Shown here piece by piece: positions 35,436 to 47,601 of a DNA stretch of 64,000 bases. The DNA is from Ophiura sarsii (Eukaryota > Echinodermata > Ophiuroidea > Amphilepidida > Ophiuridae). Both the position numbers and the translations under genes were made by a program. How positions within the stretch are numbered: position 1 is the stretch's first letter; each line of letters opens with the position of its first letter. The DNA lies in NCBI GenBank assembly GCA_035610835.1, contig CM069452.1, forward strand, positions 27,392,143 to 27,456,142, in the 5' to 3' direction. The notes below the pieces were generated by a model. That model searched no databases, was not told the origin of the DNA, and saw only the letters and a program-made list of their open reading frames with translations.

Positions 35436-35727
35436 CAGGGTGTTTCAAAATATTCAGGTCCCGATTTTACCGCATTTTAAACCAGACAATATGCAACAAA
35501 TAATATATTTATTGAAACGCACAGTAAGAACGCATTGTTAGCTATAACATTTCATTTCATTCAAATTGGTTATTCCAAACGGGAAATATGTGCATTTTCC
35601 GAAATTCTGTGACCAAGTGTGAAGAAATTCGTACTCCTATAAACAATGTAGAAATCAGTCAATTTTAAACAAGAAGTATTTTTACTTATTTCCTAAAAAC
35701 GGGACCCGGATATTCTGACTCACCATG
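35436..35727. mobile_element. 292-bp TA-flanked MITE
   Basis: The left end is CAGGGTGTTTCAAAATATTC followed by AGGTCCCG. The right end is CGGGACCCGGATATTCTGAC followed by TCACCATG. TA lies at 35434-35435 and 35728-35729. The right end matches the element end at 7013, so this is a dispersed family. Confidence 0.88.
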
Positions 35728-35933
35728 TACTGTTTTCCTACAACGCTCTATAACATTGGCTCAGACGTGTCAATTATTTCCACGCATAAATTACATGAAA
35801 TGCAGGCCCTGAGAATCGGTACCCATGTTTCAATATTGAAACAATATGGAAAATCTTGTTTTAAAATCGCGGTTTTTCCGCATCATAATGCCAGTATTGC
35901 CTCGGTGGGGAAATAGTTTAGATAGGACTTCAT

Positions 35934-36190
35934 AACTAATACATGTACGTATGGCTAATACGTGTAAAGTAACTTGTACATATAAGATTTATACGATAGG
36001 CGACAAATTAATATTTATTATCACCATACGTACAAGAACCCACGAAAATTGAATTAAGACTGACACAAATATTTCTATATTATAATGGAAATTTGTGTAA
36101 ATATTGTAATGCAAAGTATTTCTTTGGTGCCTATCGTATGAATCTTACGTACATATCACGTACAGTACGTATGAACCATGCGTATTAGTT
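35934..36190. mobile_element. Small inverted-repeat element rich in TACGTA
   Basis: The ends start AACTAATAC and close GTATTAGTT. An inner pair AGATTTATACGATAGGCG against GCCTATCGTATGAATCTT confirms the fold. Several TACGTA words lie in both arms. A MITE is the likely explanation, though no target duplication was confirmed. Confidence 0.8.
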
Positions 36191-38901
36191 TTGCAGTGAG
36201 ACCATATGTGATCTAAATTGTGAGATGATAACAACATTGATGTTAAAAAGTGACGTCAATGTATATATTTGTGCGAAGACCAGTCCCCTCTGCACTGCGG
36301 TAATTATATACTGCATTGCCCTCTACGTCGTCAATCACGCGATCTCTTATTCACGCTGACTATTGTTGATGGATGGAACAATCATCTCCTCTCCAGCAAC
36401 CGCCTATGGTTTGGATATTTGTCTTGTATAGCTTGTCGACTTCAGTGTACGAACACTCATGAACTCTAAGAACCCTAATGTCATGTTAGAAGTCTAAAGT
36501 AATAGACACTTTAACCCTCGTACTACTGAGCGTTTTTTTAACGGTTTACTTACCACCAGCCAGATTCTTTGGGAATATCCTAAGGTTGAGATTTCTCCAT
36601 CTTAACTCTATTTCATCTGCCCCCAAGTGAACAGGTGTAAGCTAGTTCACCCTGGGTGAACTGGCTAGAGTGGACCTTTGCATTCAAATCCAACAGAGAC
36701 GCCGAGTCTACTTATCTTGGTACTGTTTTATAGTTAGATGGTCTCCTCTATATTCATAAATACCAAAAAAAGACAATGACGTCATAAACATGACCGACCT
36801 CAAAATACTATCGCGTTCTTTTTTACAGTGCAAATATAGGTCAAAATTGAAATTGTCGCCAAAAACCTAAATTTCTTCAAAATGGGCGCATGGATGTAAA
36901 ATATTATTACCTACAATCTTGCAAACAAGTTCTTGGAACGCTTTACACGTTTTGCGCACTATGTGCATATTTTGTTCTGATCTTTAAATGATGTTTATTT
37001 TGTTAAGAGCTGAAAAGGACATCTTAGACAACAATTTTTCCTTCACCACTCCCCATCGATCAATGTTGGGACACCTTGAACAATGCACGATGAAAGGGGG
37101 TGTTAGGGATGGCATCCAGATTCGTACGGATTGAAAACTGTAGATCGGAGAGGGTAAACGCACTGGCTGTCCGTTCACGGGAGTTGTTCAATGCGTTCGC
37201 TAAGCATGGCTAATCACGTATTGTTTGGTCATTATTTAACGGCGTTCCGTTTATCTACACAAAGCTATCCGTTTATCCCAGTGCGTTGCACTTTGCTTTG
37301 ACGATAACATAATCCCTTCGGTGGTGATTGTCAATATTTTCTATAAAGATTTGCGAAATACGTGGGTGGAGTAAAAACATGGAAAAAAACTCACAAAACA
37401 GAACAGACGTGCAGGTTTATTTTTGAATTGAGTCGTGATTAAAACATCCCTCTTGCCATTTATCTCACAGCATCCGTGTACAATCATCACGAAACAATAT
37501 TGTTCACCCAAATACGAATATTGGAATTGTATGTCTCACAAAGTAATTGCAGACGGATGTTGACGTATAAGCTATTAATCTTTCTACACAAGATTTCCGA
37601 ATTTCTTTAACACTCACGCTTTGTGTCACGTTTTGTGTGAGCGCATGAAGCAATCATATACGTCAACAACTGGCGACAGCTGGTAATGTAGTCTTATCGC
37701 CGAAGATGGCGCGCTTCTATGTAAACATTTATCATTAAGCATTCATATATGAAATGCCTTTTACAGCTCATTATCGCAGAGAACGCGTGTTGTATTATTT
37801 GTTGTAAGTATGTTATTACTTAAAAGCTGTCAATACACCACTCGTTTATCGTTGTACGCATTGTCAACCGTCAGAGTATGGTGATTATTGTCACATAAGG
37901 AAATCTATGCTTCATGGTATGCGTGATATTCAGTGAATTATGTCACAAAAGGGGATGAATTCTTGAATTGCGTTAGTAAATATATAATAGTATATGTATT
38001 GAATATTTGTCCTAATTTTTTTTAAAGGTAAACGTAATACTTATCCCTGTGCTTTATATGTGTTGGTGATGAGAGAATGGCTAGCCGGAATGATTATATC
38101 GTGTTATGTGTATATATGGAAAATATACTTCAGATAAAAAATGTATATAAATTAATTTTGTACATGCCAATAATTATAACTACAATTGTCTGTATAGTTT
38201 TGCTGTGGACGATGACGGGAACATGTGTGTTATCATACGGTTTCGTGTGCTTTTGTAAGCTCACACTGATTTCGAAACGCAATTAAAAATCTATTTGGCA
38301 CAAAATGAATATATGAAAGTGTGTAATTAATACCTGCTGTCTGTGTTTTAAATACATTTAAAAGGGTAGGGGAGAACTGGTCGTGTTCGCCCTATTTCAA
38401 TTTAAAGTGGTCTAGAGACGTCAATTTAAAGATTGTATGGATATATTGACATTTATGTGGAAGACTAATATCTTGGCTACATAAGACAATGATCTCAGTG
38501 TTCTAGGCCTTACTGTAAAGGCATGAGTAAAGGATAAAGACAGGTGTCCCAAATAGTGAACTTGTTCCACCTCGGGCAGGTTCCATTACAGGCCGGTGCA
38601 AGTTCGCCCGAGGTAAAGAATTAGGCTACATAAACTATCATGTATCCAATACATACTTTTAAGTATGTGCATTGCGATTTTCTTCCAAAATAATCAGGGT
38701 GGGGCATTTTTGCGGATCATAAGCCTACTGGAATTTCCAAATAAATAATAATAGATGCCACTTTTTAAAACATTCTTGTAATATATTAGTGCTACAATGG
38801 CCAGTACGGGCACAAGACTTCCGGCACCTCTCTCTCTCTCTCAAATGCCTTGTTGGGAGTCTTCCTCAGAATCCTAAGTGACAATCTTTCGAAGAACTCG
38901 G
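36191..38901. other. Unannotated sequence with small palindromes and an orphan element end
   Basis: TTAACCCTCGTACTACTGAG at 36511-36530 resembles the ends of the MITE at 45779-46095 but has no partner here. AGTTCACCCTGGGTGAACT near 36644 is a short palindrome. At 38370-38610, GGGGAGAACTGGTC and GCAAGTTCGCCCGAGG form a loosely inverted pair. No coding exon was recognised; the 38077-38286 frame is hydrophobic but motif-free. Confidence 0.45.
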
Positions 38902-38922
38902 GTGGGGGGGGGGGGGGGGGGG
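38902..38922 (+). repeat. Poly-G tract
   Basis: About 21 G after GGGT at the left edge of the palindrome-array element. It seems to have replaced or expanded into that element's left terminal repeat. Confidence 0.9.
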
Positions 38923-39300
38923 TCTCTCCTTAGATTCTGGACTGTACTAGTATTGTCCGATACTGGAACATCCAGTATACAAAGTCAGTGTTTCAGTATC
39001 GGGCAATACTTGCACTCATCTATAAAATGTTCCAGTATCGGGCGATATTGGGCCAACATTGTGTACCAGTATCGTTTAATACTGGGACAAATCACCACTG
39101 GTAGCATGTATGCCAGTATCGCTCGTATATAGAATATAAAAAAGTTCCAGTATCGCTCAATACTGGGACATAAAGTGATGTTCCAGTATCGAACAATTTA
39201 TGAACAGTAAATTCGTACCAGTATCGTGCGAAACTGGCAAGTATTACGTTCCAGTATTGAACTATAATGGTATGCCAGTATCTGGGATCAAAATTACACT
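38923..39300. mobile_element. Palindrome-array element, copy A
   Basis: A 378-bp block made of spaced motifs on the theme CCAGTATCGNNCGATACTGG. About ten occurrences, mostly one or two mismatches from the consensus, lie 20-45 bp apart (for example near 39030, 39065, 39145, 39180, 39217). The right end ATCAAAATTACACT corresponds to ACCAAAAGTACACT of copy C2. The left end keeps CCTTAGATTCTGGACTGTAC, but the outermost TIR is lost at the poly-G run. The sequences between palindromes are conserved between copies, so the array moved as a unit. Confidence 0.88.
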
Positions 39301-39868
39301 CTTCCCCACATATGCTAAATTAATATTTTGAAATTATTCAAAATGTTAATCAGTTTTTGATTTTTGGGTTTTTTTATATATTTTTTTTAAGCAAGCAGAT
39401 ACTACTCAAAACATGTTTTCATCTTTCTTTATTGTTATGTGCTTCTTTCTTTCACTTTTTGAAGAAAAAAATTTTAAAAATAAGTAGCGACCCTAGATTT
39501 CCGAAAATTCGGGTCGGTCGGAAAGGGCAAGTCAACTCTTTTTTGTTTGTTTTGCCTAATGTAAATTCCTATGGGTGGACATACCCCATCATCATAGGGC
39601 AAATGTGCCCCATAGCACAATACATGCATCGTGCATCAAACGGTATACCAGGCACGTCCTATACATGTAATAACGGGTTTATAACTGTATCAGATCCTTA
39701 ACAAATCACATTATTTTCTTTATGAGGATTCACATTAAAATCATCTCTACGAATATCTTTGTTTGAATACCATTTGAGAAAGGAAGACATCCACTTATGT
39801 TATGTAAAACTAGTTTTTGAAAGATAATTTGACAAACACTATACGATGATATCCCACGTTACTGTAAT
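39301..39868. other. Unannotated AT-rich sequence
   Basis: A 114-codon open frame at 39357-39701 starts with a Phe-rich hydrophobic stretch over poly-T sequence. It has no motif and is not called a gene. Confidence 0.45.
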
Positions 39869-40089
39869 CAGTGGCGGATACAGGGGGAGGCTTTGGGGGC
39901 GGGCGCCCCCCGTAAAATTTGACAACATACCTTTTTTGTGTACGCGCCCCCGTAAAATTTGACAATATACCTTTTTTGTGTACCACTTTACCTTTTTCAG
40001 AGACATAGGTAGGTTCCGTCGGTACATTTGCCACTTGTACCGTGCGATTTTTTTTGCCGGTTTTGGGACAACCACATTGCTACCCCCCC

Positions 40090-40122
<33 letters not shown>

Positions 40123-40186
40123 GGGGCCCTTTTACGTTTTTGTTGTTGTCAGCCCCCCGTAAATTTTAATCCTGGATCCGCCACTG
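39869..40186. mobile_element. Short hAT-like MITE (CAGTGGCGGA ends)
   Basis: The left end CAGTGGCGGATACAGG and the right end CCTGGATCCGCCACTG are inverted, with GTAAT directly outside both ends. The interior holds a direct repeat (CCCCGTAAAATTTGACAA, twice, about 49 bp apart) and a poly-C run at 40083-40110 followed by A9. CAGTGGCG ends are typical of hAT elements; the 5-bp rather than 8-bp duplication is a discrepancy. Confidence 0.82.
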
Positions 40187-41895
40187 GTAATAGGAAACTT
40201 GCAAAATACTGCTTTTTACTATTGCGTGTTCGTCACATTTTTAACTTGTAGCCAAAATGATGACAATCACGTGGTGGGCGTACCTACCCGAATGGCGTTC
40301 ACATATCAAATGAAGGAAAAACATTAAATAAATGTTGTGCTGTGTTTTCGTGAGTGGTAAACGCTCAATCAAACTACGTTCCTGACATATCTGTACAAAA
40401 AGTGTTAAGGTGTCGACTTGTTTATTGTTGAATTTGCTAGTATTTTTCGTCTGGCATATCAAATTTCAACAGTAAACTATCACTGATTGATCGTACTGAA
40501 ACGCGACACCGAAAAACATGAATCCGTAGACTGCTATTGGCATTAAGCACCACCGTGATTTCTCTGTAGGGATTATGTACCGGTGATTGTAATCGGGCCA
40601 ATGTAGTAAATGCAGTCCCTATATCAGGTATTCGAGTAGTCCCATGAGATCAATCGGGAAAACTGAATCAGTTGTCACCATTTCATCTGTACCGTATAAT
40701 TAATGCGAATATCAGACAATGTAACCGCACCTGAAAAAGATTGCTTCACAATAATGTGTATAACCCAGCGTGACACGGTTCACGGCGCAAACCGCTAAGA
40801 ATCGCCTTTCTGTTTCTATTGGGTTTATTGCCGATTATTGCTGATTATTGCCGGTTCCAAACCTGGTTTGTGAAGATTTTTGGGATTACCAAAAATACCG
40901 ATTATTGCCGGGTTCTGTGGGCAAACTTAGCGTTTATTAGCGGTTTCTTCCCCAGCAGAAACACGCTTTTAGTCCCAACTATTGTGTGTGCTATTTATTT
41001 TCTTTAGACTGAATTCATAGTGAAAATCACAGTGCATTTCACGTAGGACCAGGGTGGACACGTATTCATGTGTTTTTAACTTTTAAACAAGGTGCAAATT
41101 CAAGGATAAAGATATACTTGATATTGGCATTCGGTCGATATTTATTGTCCTTTATTAGGGCCACAATTAATTAAATACCTGTATACAATCAACGCAGGAC
41201 CACTTTGCAGAGTTTAAAATCGTGTTTTGTTAAACCATGGTTAAACACGATGGTTAAACACGTCGTCTAAAGGATAAACTCACGTTTAAGTTAGACACGC
41301 GTTTAGTTAAACACGGTTTTAAGCTAAAACCGTGTTTAGTACGAGAATACGGCCCTATATGTTTACAGCTTTAAGGCAGGTATACACTACGAAAGCGAGG
41401 AGCGTGGGAACGAGGTTTCCAGAAGAAGAAAAAATATCAAAAGAATAATGATTATTCAATATAGAAATAAAATACAATAACAAACTATAAGAGAAAAATG
41501 TAAATGCAACTGCATTTCATTAATACTATTAGCCTTTCATTCGAATTGTTCGAAAACAGTCTGACTGTGGTCTAAAAGCATTTGGTTCAATACTTTCAGT
41601 ACAACAATAATAATACCGTTGGTCATTAAACATTCGGCATAGTCAAGAGCTCACTTAGGCTCACATTTTCAAACATGTGGTATTGATTTATTTTAATTGT
41701 CAACCTCCAAATGTCAAGTAGGATTTAGATGGTGCTATCTGTATTAACTTATTATAAACAGCCTCCATAAATCAAATTGAATCAAAACATGTTAGGAAAT
41801 GTATACCTATAGCTAAAATTAATATGTCAATTATAGAGTGATGAATTGCATATTAAATTGTTTTTAAGTGCCAGATAAAATACAATTCATTCCTA
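40187..41895. other. Unannotated sequence with GTTTAAC-type inverted words
   Basis: 41220-41345 is dense in TTAAACACG and its complement (for example GGTTAAACACGATGGTTAAACACG, written here as two GGTTAAACACG units, and ACACGGTTTTAAGC with GCTAAAACCGTGTTT), making a short foldback region. CCGATTATTGC recurs near 40828-40910. No gene recognised. Confidence 0.5.
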
Positions 41896-42296
41896 CACTC
41901 TAAGAAATTAAAGAACCCCTTTTTGTCCTGCCAAGAGAACCCTTAAAGGTTCTTTAAAGAACCAAAAACAGTTCCCCAAACGTGATACAGAACCATTTTG
42001 GTTGATACAGAACCATTTTTAGTTGATACAGAGTCATTTGTGGTTCTATGAAGAACCTTGTTTGGTTCTTCAATTTTCAAGAACCATTTTTGAAGGTTCA
42101 AGAGAGAGGTTCTTTATAGAACCTTCAAAAAAGGTTCTTGAAAATTAAGGAACCCCAGAGGTTCTTCATAGAACCGAAAATGGTTCTGTATCAACCAATA
42201 ATGGTTCTGTATCATGTTTGGGGAACTATTTTTGGTTAAAAAACCTTTAATGGTTCTCCTGGCAGGACAACTTTAGAACCATTTTTTCTAAGAGTG
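41896..42296. mobile_element. 401-bp MITE built from AGAACC/GGTTCT words
   Basis: Ends CACTCTAAGAAATTAAAGAA and TTCTAAGAGTG are inverted and flanked by TA. The interior repeats AGAACC, GGTTCT and GATACAGAACCATTTT, and is a palindrome overall: TCCTGCCA against TGGCAGGA, TTCATAGAACC against GGTTCTATGAA. It is fully self-complementary in outline and encodes nothing. Confidence 0.93.
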
Positions 42297-42304
42297 TACC
42301 TCTC

Positions 42305-42525
42305 CCATTTTATCCTTTCCCATTTCGTCCTATCCCATCGTCCTTTACTATTTGGTCATAATGCTTTAACGTCCTTGTGCTAGTTCTGCCTATTACAATT
42401 TGGTCCTTTCCTGTTTGGTCCTTTACCGTTTCGTCATCTCCCTTTTCGTCCTTTGCCACTTCGTCCTTCGCCACTTCGTCCTTTGCCCCTTCGTCCTTGT
42501 TCTATTTTATCCTTTGCCATTTTTT
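42305..42525 (+). repeat. 15-bp minisatellite
   Basis: Diverged tandem units of the type TTTCGTCCTTTGCCA. The best-preserved copies are at 42440-42500. It directly abuts the right end of the MITE at 41896-42296. Confidence 0.88.
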
Positions 42526-43129
42526 TTCCCTGAAATGTCGGTGATTTGTTACGACCGAACCAAAAATGTTAGGAATTTTAAAATGTAGCAATCATATAAT
42601 GGTATGATAATGTATCACTGATTTGTTTAACAACTTGATAAGCTGAGGACCCATGCCTCACAACACCCCGAAAATTATACACTCTTAGAGGCAGACACTG
42701 TTAAATTGTTTCAAAAACAGGTGTTATGGGATTCAAGTGAGATCCAACTTGTTACTTTATTACAAAACCATCCCAGGTTCTTTTTGAATGACCTAGAAAT
42801 AGTTAATGGTTCATTTGAAAAATTGGTGAATGTATCGACATCTTTTAAGTCCTCCTCGTTCAAAAACAAACACACTATTTGAGAGACGCGAAGAAAAATT
42901 GATCAATAGATATTGAAACTTCAACCAAACTTTGGTCACAATATATTGTATTGGAATTTGGGATGTTCAATCGTTCTGCTGGATGAAGTCGGATAAGAAG
43001 CTCTTTTTGTGATATCAAAAGTAGAATCCGCCATATTGAAGCACAACTTAAAACTGAGTGTCCAATGTCAAACTTATTTTCAAACAACAGGGGTTGTCTA
43101 TGGGGCAATGCTCTACTGAACTATGTGAT
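42526..43129. other. Unannotated sequence
   Basis: No supported feature. It may hold more of the decayed LINE that becomes recognisable at 43130, but I cannot align it. Confidence 0.4.
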
Positions 43130-43560
43130 ACAATATGCCACTCAGGTGAAAAAATGGTTTCCATTAGCGATAACATATTCGAATGGTTCCATTATCATAT
43201 TGATGTGTTTAATAAATAAATGTCCTCATGGTACTAGGCCAATCTCTATCTTCAAGATCGTATTAAGCAATATGCACCCTCACACGATCTTTGTTCTACA
43301 ACTCAATCACGTCTTATCTGCTCTTCAATGTCCACTCAATATGGCCAGCGATCTTTCTCTGTGTCTGCTACTGGAATTTGGAATAATATTCCTCTTAATG
43401 TGAAGAACGCGGAGACTGTATTTCAGCTGCCTAAGAAATCCTTAAAGATTCATTTGTTCGGCACAGTAATATGTGTTTTCTTCATCAATGTATAGGCGAT
43501 ATTAGGCGCTATACAAATACGGTATGGTTACCAATAGTATTATTATCATGATGATGATGA
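43130..43560 (+). pseudogene. 3' end of a LINE (reverse transcriptase tail plus 3' UTR)
   Basis: Two frames together give the C-terminal region of a non-LTR retrotransposon polyprotein. The first, to about 43245, reads KWFPLA then INKCPHGTRP, comparable to the HWLPI...YKCLHGTAP block. The second (43250-43495) reads LQDRIKQYAPSHD, then STTQSRL, YGQRSFSVSATGIWNNIPL and KKSLKIHLF, ending TAG at 43493. One frameshift near 43245 separates them. After the stop, TAGGCGCTATACAAATACGG and a TTATTAT/ATGATG tail resemble CR1/L2/Jockey-type 3' ends. The catalytic domain is absent: a typical 5'-truncated, dead copy. Confidence 0.85.
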
Positions 43561-44889
43561 TTTTAATAGTGGAATGAGGCGAAATTATTTTCAAAAGAAT
43601 TTCGCCTTAACGTCGTTTTAAGCAATAGATAACAAAAAACGGAATAAATCGCATTGTTTACTTCGCCTAATCGCATGAATTAACCAAGTTAGTATAATGG
43701 TTATTATCAATCACAATGCTGCATCTGGCAATCTCACCGACAGTGACCGAGTCGGTGTTTGACGCTGATCAACTACTTCAACAATTCATGAACATTGATT
43801 ACTCAGGATGCTAATGAATATGGCAATTTGAAGTGACGCTCTTGAGATTAATCTGTCATTTCAAGTCCGCTGTAAGTGTACCTCAGGGAGAGCTTTCTTT
43901 CAGGCAAGTATAAGAACATAGATCATAGCACCGTAGATGCAGTCGTAGTTAGGATCCAGATACATATCATAAGCACGGTTATAGATGCTTTCAAATCTTT
44001 TTGCCAGAGGCATCTCGCGCGTATAACTTTAACATTAATACATGACACAAGACGCACTAAAATGCGTTTAAAAGACTTTTCTTTCATATGCCAAATACAA
44101 AATGTGTAAAGAGAAAGGTCAATCAAAATAATAAGATCCAAAAACCATTGCCATGCATGGCAGTGCTGAAAATAAATAAATCTATGTGAAATAAATGTTA
44201 ACAAATTGCCAATGTAAAACCAAAAGCGATGTCCAAAATAATTGAAAGCCGACCTAAATGTGTAAATATAAACTTGACACGTCAAAGATGTATATAAATG
44301 ATTAAAGGCTTTGGCAATCAGCCCCTGTCTTAATAACAAGAAGGTTCAAATCAGCCTTCCCATTTCGAAATGTCCTTACAGTTCTAGGCTCAGGTGATGC
44401 AACCAATCGTGAAAGGCATGAAGGGATAAAGAAGCCTTACGGATCTGCCTTAAATGTTCTTGATAGGTGTACGTACTGAGGCATGGTGCAAGCAGCCCGC
44501 CACATCAAACAGGCATACATGAGTAGGTGCAGAAGCCGTGCATATGAGGGTAATTTTCAATGCCATCTGACATTTGCCCCAAGTTAAGTTATGTTAAGTA
44601 ATTAATATAGATGGTCCTTGGATGTTAACGATGTTATAATTGTGCCATTAAATGGCAACATTTCAAATTAACCAACAATGTTCAGTGATGTTTACATCAT
44701 ATGTCGTATGTACAGCATCGCTTATTGTCGGTTCATATGACAAGATTTCCATTTTAGTGTGACTTAGTAATACACAATTAAAAAAAACATTACCCATATA
44801 CTAAACCAAATCAAATCGAATAATGAAATAATTTAAATATATAAAGCGTGTCCCAGAAAACCGGCAAATTATTTTAAAGGAGGGGAAAG
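43561..44889. other. Unannotated sequence
   Basis: A 138-codon open frame on the minus strand (43923-44339) is hydrophobic and lacks any motif I recognise. No splice-linked neighbours are evident. It is left uncalled. Confidence 0.4.
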
Positions 44890-45150
44890 GTATACTTTAG
44901 GTCCCACATACTGGAATGTAGGCCTAATAGTAATGTCCAATACTGGAACACCAAGTATCGATCGATACAGTAAAAGGTCAGTGTTCCAGTATTGCTCGAT
45001 ACTGGCACATAATTCTACTGGTAAAAGTATGTACCAAAATTGACCGTTACTGGTACATTTTAATGCTCCAGTATCGGTCGATACTGGTTATACATATGTG
45101 TACCAGTGTCGCCCAATACTAGCACAAGAACTCATTCCAGTATTCTTTAC
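44890..45150. mobile_element. Palindrome-array element, copy B (left part)
   Basis: It starts GTATACTTTAGGTCCCA, the terminal module shared with copies at 50319 and 50543. It carries spaced CCAGTATCG/CGATACTGG motifs; the exact palindrome CCAGTATCGGTCGATACTGG lies near 45069. Similarity stops near 45150, where unrelated sequence begins. Confidence 0.85.
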
Positions 45151-45289
45151 GAAAATACTTCTTTCAACAGATTTATAACTGATTGAACAGAATCCACTGT
45201 ATTTTACTTTGTCAGAGATCGAATTAAAATTGACATGGGACAAAAGATATTTGCACTACCACCGATTGTGCATATCATTATTGCTAATA

Positions 45290-45716
45290 ACTTCAATCTC
45301 TACGTGTATATTGTTAATACTAGTTCAATATCGAGCAATACTGGAACGTATCGACCGATACTTGAACATTTTACATGTCCAAGTATGTTGTAATAATGGG
45401 ACATTTCAGTATCGATCGAGCACCCAGTGTTCCAGTATCGGACGATACTGTCAAATAGTTGGTGTTCCAGTATCGGACGATACTGGACGATACTGAAACA
45501 ATTAAAATGCACCAGTATCGAGTGTTACTCTGGCAAATGTGTATTGAAGCTGAAGTATACTTTTCCCTGGAACACATACAATGTGTCAGTATCAAGCGAT
45601 ACTGGAACACATGAAATGTTCCCGTATCGGTCGATACTAGAACATAATATGTTAGGTGTTTACTGTTCCTGGAACAGTAAGATCGAACATGTATCGAGCG
45701 ATACTGGCAAGTTATA
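45290..45716. mobile_element. Palindrome-array element, copy B (right part or second copy)
   Basis: After about 140 bp of unrelated sequence the array resumes. Two exact cores (CAGTATCGGACGATACTG) lie near 45433 and 45470, with about eight more diverged ones up to 45710. No terminal module like that of C2 is seen at its right end, so this is either the remainder of an interrupted copy or a truncated independent one. Repetitive peptide frames (QYRSILE, VSSDTG types) on both strands are by-products of the palindromes. Confidence 0.82.
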
Positions 45717-45778
45717 TGGACTATTGAACAATAACAATTATTGTATTAAAATGGTTGGTGTTTGGATATTTTCATAAT

Positions 45779-46096
45779 TTAACCCTCGTCCTACTGGGGG
45801 CACCAAAATGCAACCGATAGTGACATGGGAATTAATTTGATCACTTTCACATCATTTGTGCTCCTTTTGACGAAATAATTTGAGGATACCACCGTTAAAG
45901 TTAGAAGTGGTGGTGCTAACTTATAATATTTTAAATCGCCTTTTTCAAAAATTAAAAATATCTTAATAGTATAGTCTTGAACCTTATAGTATATGGCAGA
46001 AACACAACTTCCCTTTCTTTAAAGCCAAAAACCTGGTAACCACCCACATCCTTATAAACCGTGTTACAACAAAGGCCCAGTAGGACGAGTATTAAA
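45779..46096. mobile_element. Small MITE (TTAACCCTCGTCCTACTGGG ends)
   Basis: The left end TTAACCCTCGTCCTACTGGG is mirrored at the right by CCCAGTAGGACGAGTATTAA. No TA or other duplication is clear. An orphan end of the same type lies at 36511. Confidence 0.85.
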
Positions 46097-46290
46097 CTAA
46101 TATTGCACAAGTCTAATGAGTTAATGTACTACCAAAAGAACATACATCACCGAATGGATTGATGCACACAATGTGTTACGATTTCAACAAGCGTTTATAT
46201 ATTTTTAATAAATTTTACTTTGGGAAATTTAAAATTTATATTTACCCAAATTCGGATAACCAGACTTACTACGGTTCATATTGAGACATA

Positions 46291-46928
46291 CAGGTTGAGT
46301 CAAAAAGAAGTTGTACGGATTTGAATATTTTTTCCTGAGAAAGAAAAAAAAGAATTGACCTAAAACTCAAACAATATTTCGACGAAAATCTTCTTCCGAT
46401 CATCTGAAAAAAAAGAATGACTGAAATCGATCATTCCTATCCAGAGTTATAGCTATTTTACTGCAATAACCCATTTTTTTTGCTGTCCACCGATACGTAA
46501 AACACAACAAAGCAAAGAAAAGGTTTAAAACTCACCATTATCATTTCAGGAAGTAATTGTTTTATTTCTCATAATGCAAAATCGTAGAATCCGTCAAAAA
46601 GATAAGGTTAAAGTCACTGATTGTTTATTGTATGCACACCATTCCCACCTGTGTTTGAAACTCCCGGTCTTTAATCTCATTTGAATATCAATGACCGTGC
46701 GTACATTTTGCTGCCCGCTAGAGTGGATAGATTTCAAGGCGATTAAGCATTCCGCTAAAAGGGGTTCTTTTATTAAAAAAAGGCATAGATCGTGATTTAA
46801 TTGATCGATTTCAATTATTCCTTTGTCATATGAGCGGAATAAGTTGCTCTTTGAGTACGTGCCTCATTGGTTTGTCAAATTTGTTTGGTCTATTTTTAAA
46901 CAAATAAACTTCTTTTTGACTCACCCTG
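46291..46928. mobile_element. 638-bp TA-flanked MITE, same family as the intronic copy
   Basis: The left end CAGGTTGAGTCAAAAAGAAG and the right end ACTTCTTTTTGACTCACCCTG are inverted, with TA at 46289-46290 and 46929-46930. The interior aligns with 28427-29067 (landmarks GTGTTTGAAACTCCCGG-like and GTTGCTCTTTGAGTACGTGC-like). No protein. Confidence 0.93.
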
Positions 46929-47062
46929 TATGACGGCTGCATACTGATTTTCGATATTATAATTCGATGATCACACGTAATTTCAAAACCAATTTATCAA
47001 TGTGTTTTTTTTATTTACACTTGAATGTTGGAGATTCTAAGGCTTCCAGAATGTTTTAACAT

Positions 47063-47114
47063 TCACCATAGATTTCAATAATATTTTTAAAAATATTATT
47101 GAAATCTATGGTGA
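47063..47114. repeat. Perfect 52-bp palindrome
   Basis: Two 26-bp arms with no spacer, outer sequence TCACCATAGATTTCAATAAT and an AT-rich centre at 47088/47089. A cruciform or hairpin is possible. No target duplication was identified. Confidence 0.96.
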
Positions 47115-47601
47115 TATAGTGAAACTAAAACACCGTCAATATTAGTTGCACGTTTTAGTGATTTACTTGATTGAACAGTAGGACCATAATGTTTCATCAA
47201 ATCGGTTGAACAGGTTCTCGACATACCTTTCTCTACATTTGCATCATTTGAAAACAGATTAACCTATCCTAATTGTCATTTCATCATTTAAATGTGGATA
47301 TCCTGAGATCCAGAATGTATAAACATGAATAAGATCCATGGCATCAAAGTCAAACTAAGGACATGTCAAAATAAGTTGCATGTTTTATTGGAAATCCTGT
47401 ACTTAATCGAGCTCAGAGAAACGGTATTGCATGTTGCCGATTATGTGCATCATAAATGATTTTTCAATCTGGGATAATGTATATATTCTTCGCCCTTCTG
47501 TTCAAAGTGTCACAATATTCAGTATATCATTCAAAAATTTCAAATGAAACTAGAGGTGTTACTATAGTAACATAGAAGACACACCTGTGAGTCAGACTAT
47601 A
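47115..47601. other. Unannotated AT-rich sequence
   Basis: No supported feature up to the TA preceding the next element. Confidence 0.5.

Noticed and set aside
39810..40251. Pro- and Lys/Gly-rich frames on both strands
   Set aside because: They span the poly-C/poly-A core and direct repeats of the 39869-40186 MITE.
43923..44339. 138-codon minus-strand open frame
   Set aside because: Longest frame apart from the receptor, but hydrophobic, motif-free and without splice or repeat support. One or two frames near this length are expected by chance at this base composition.
45209..45777. Several overlapping frames with repeating QYRSILE/VSSDTG-type peptides
   Set aside because: They follow from the CCAGTATCG/CGATACTGG palindromes read in different frames and strands.
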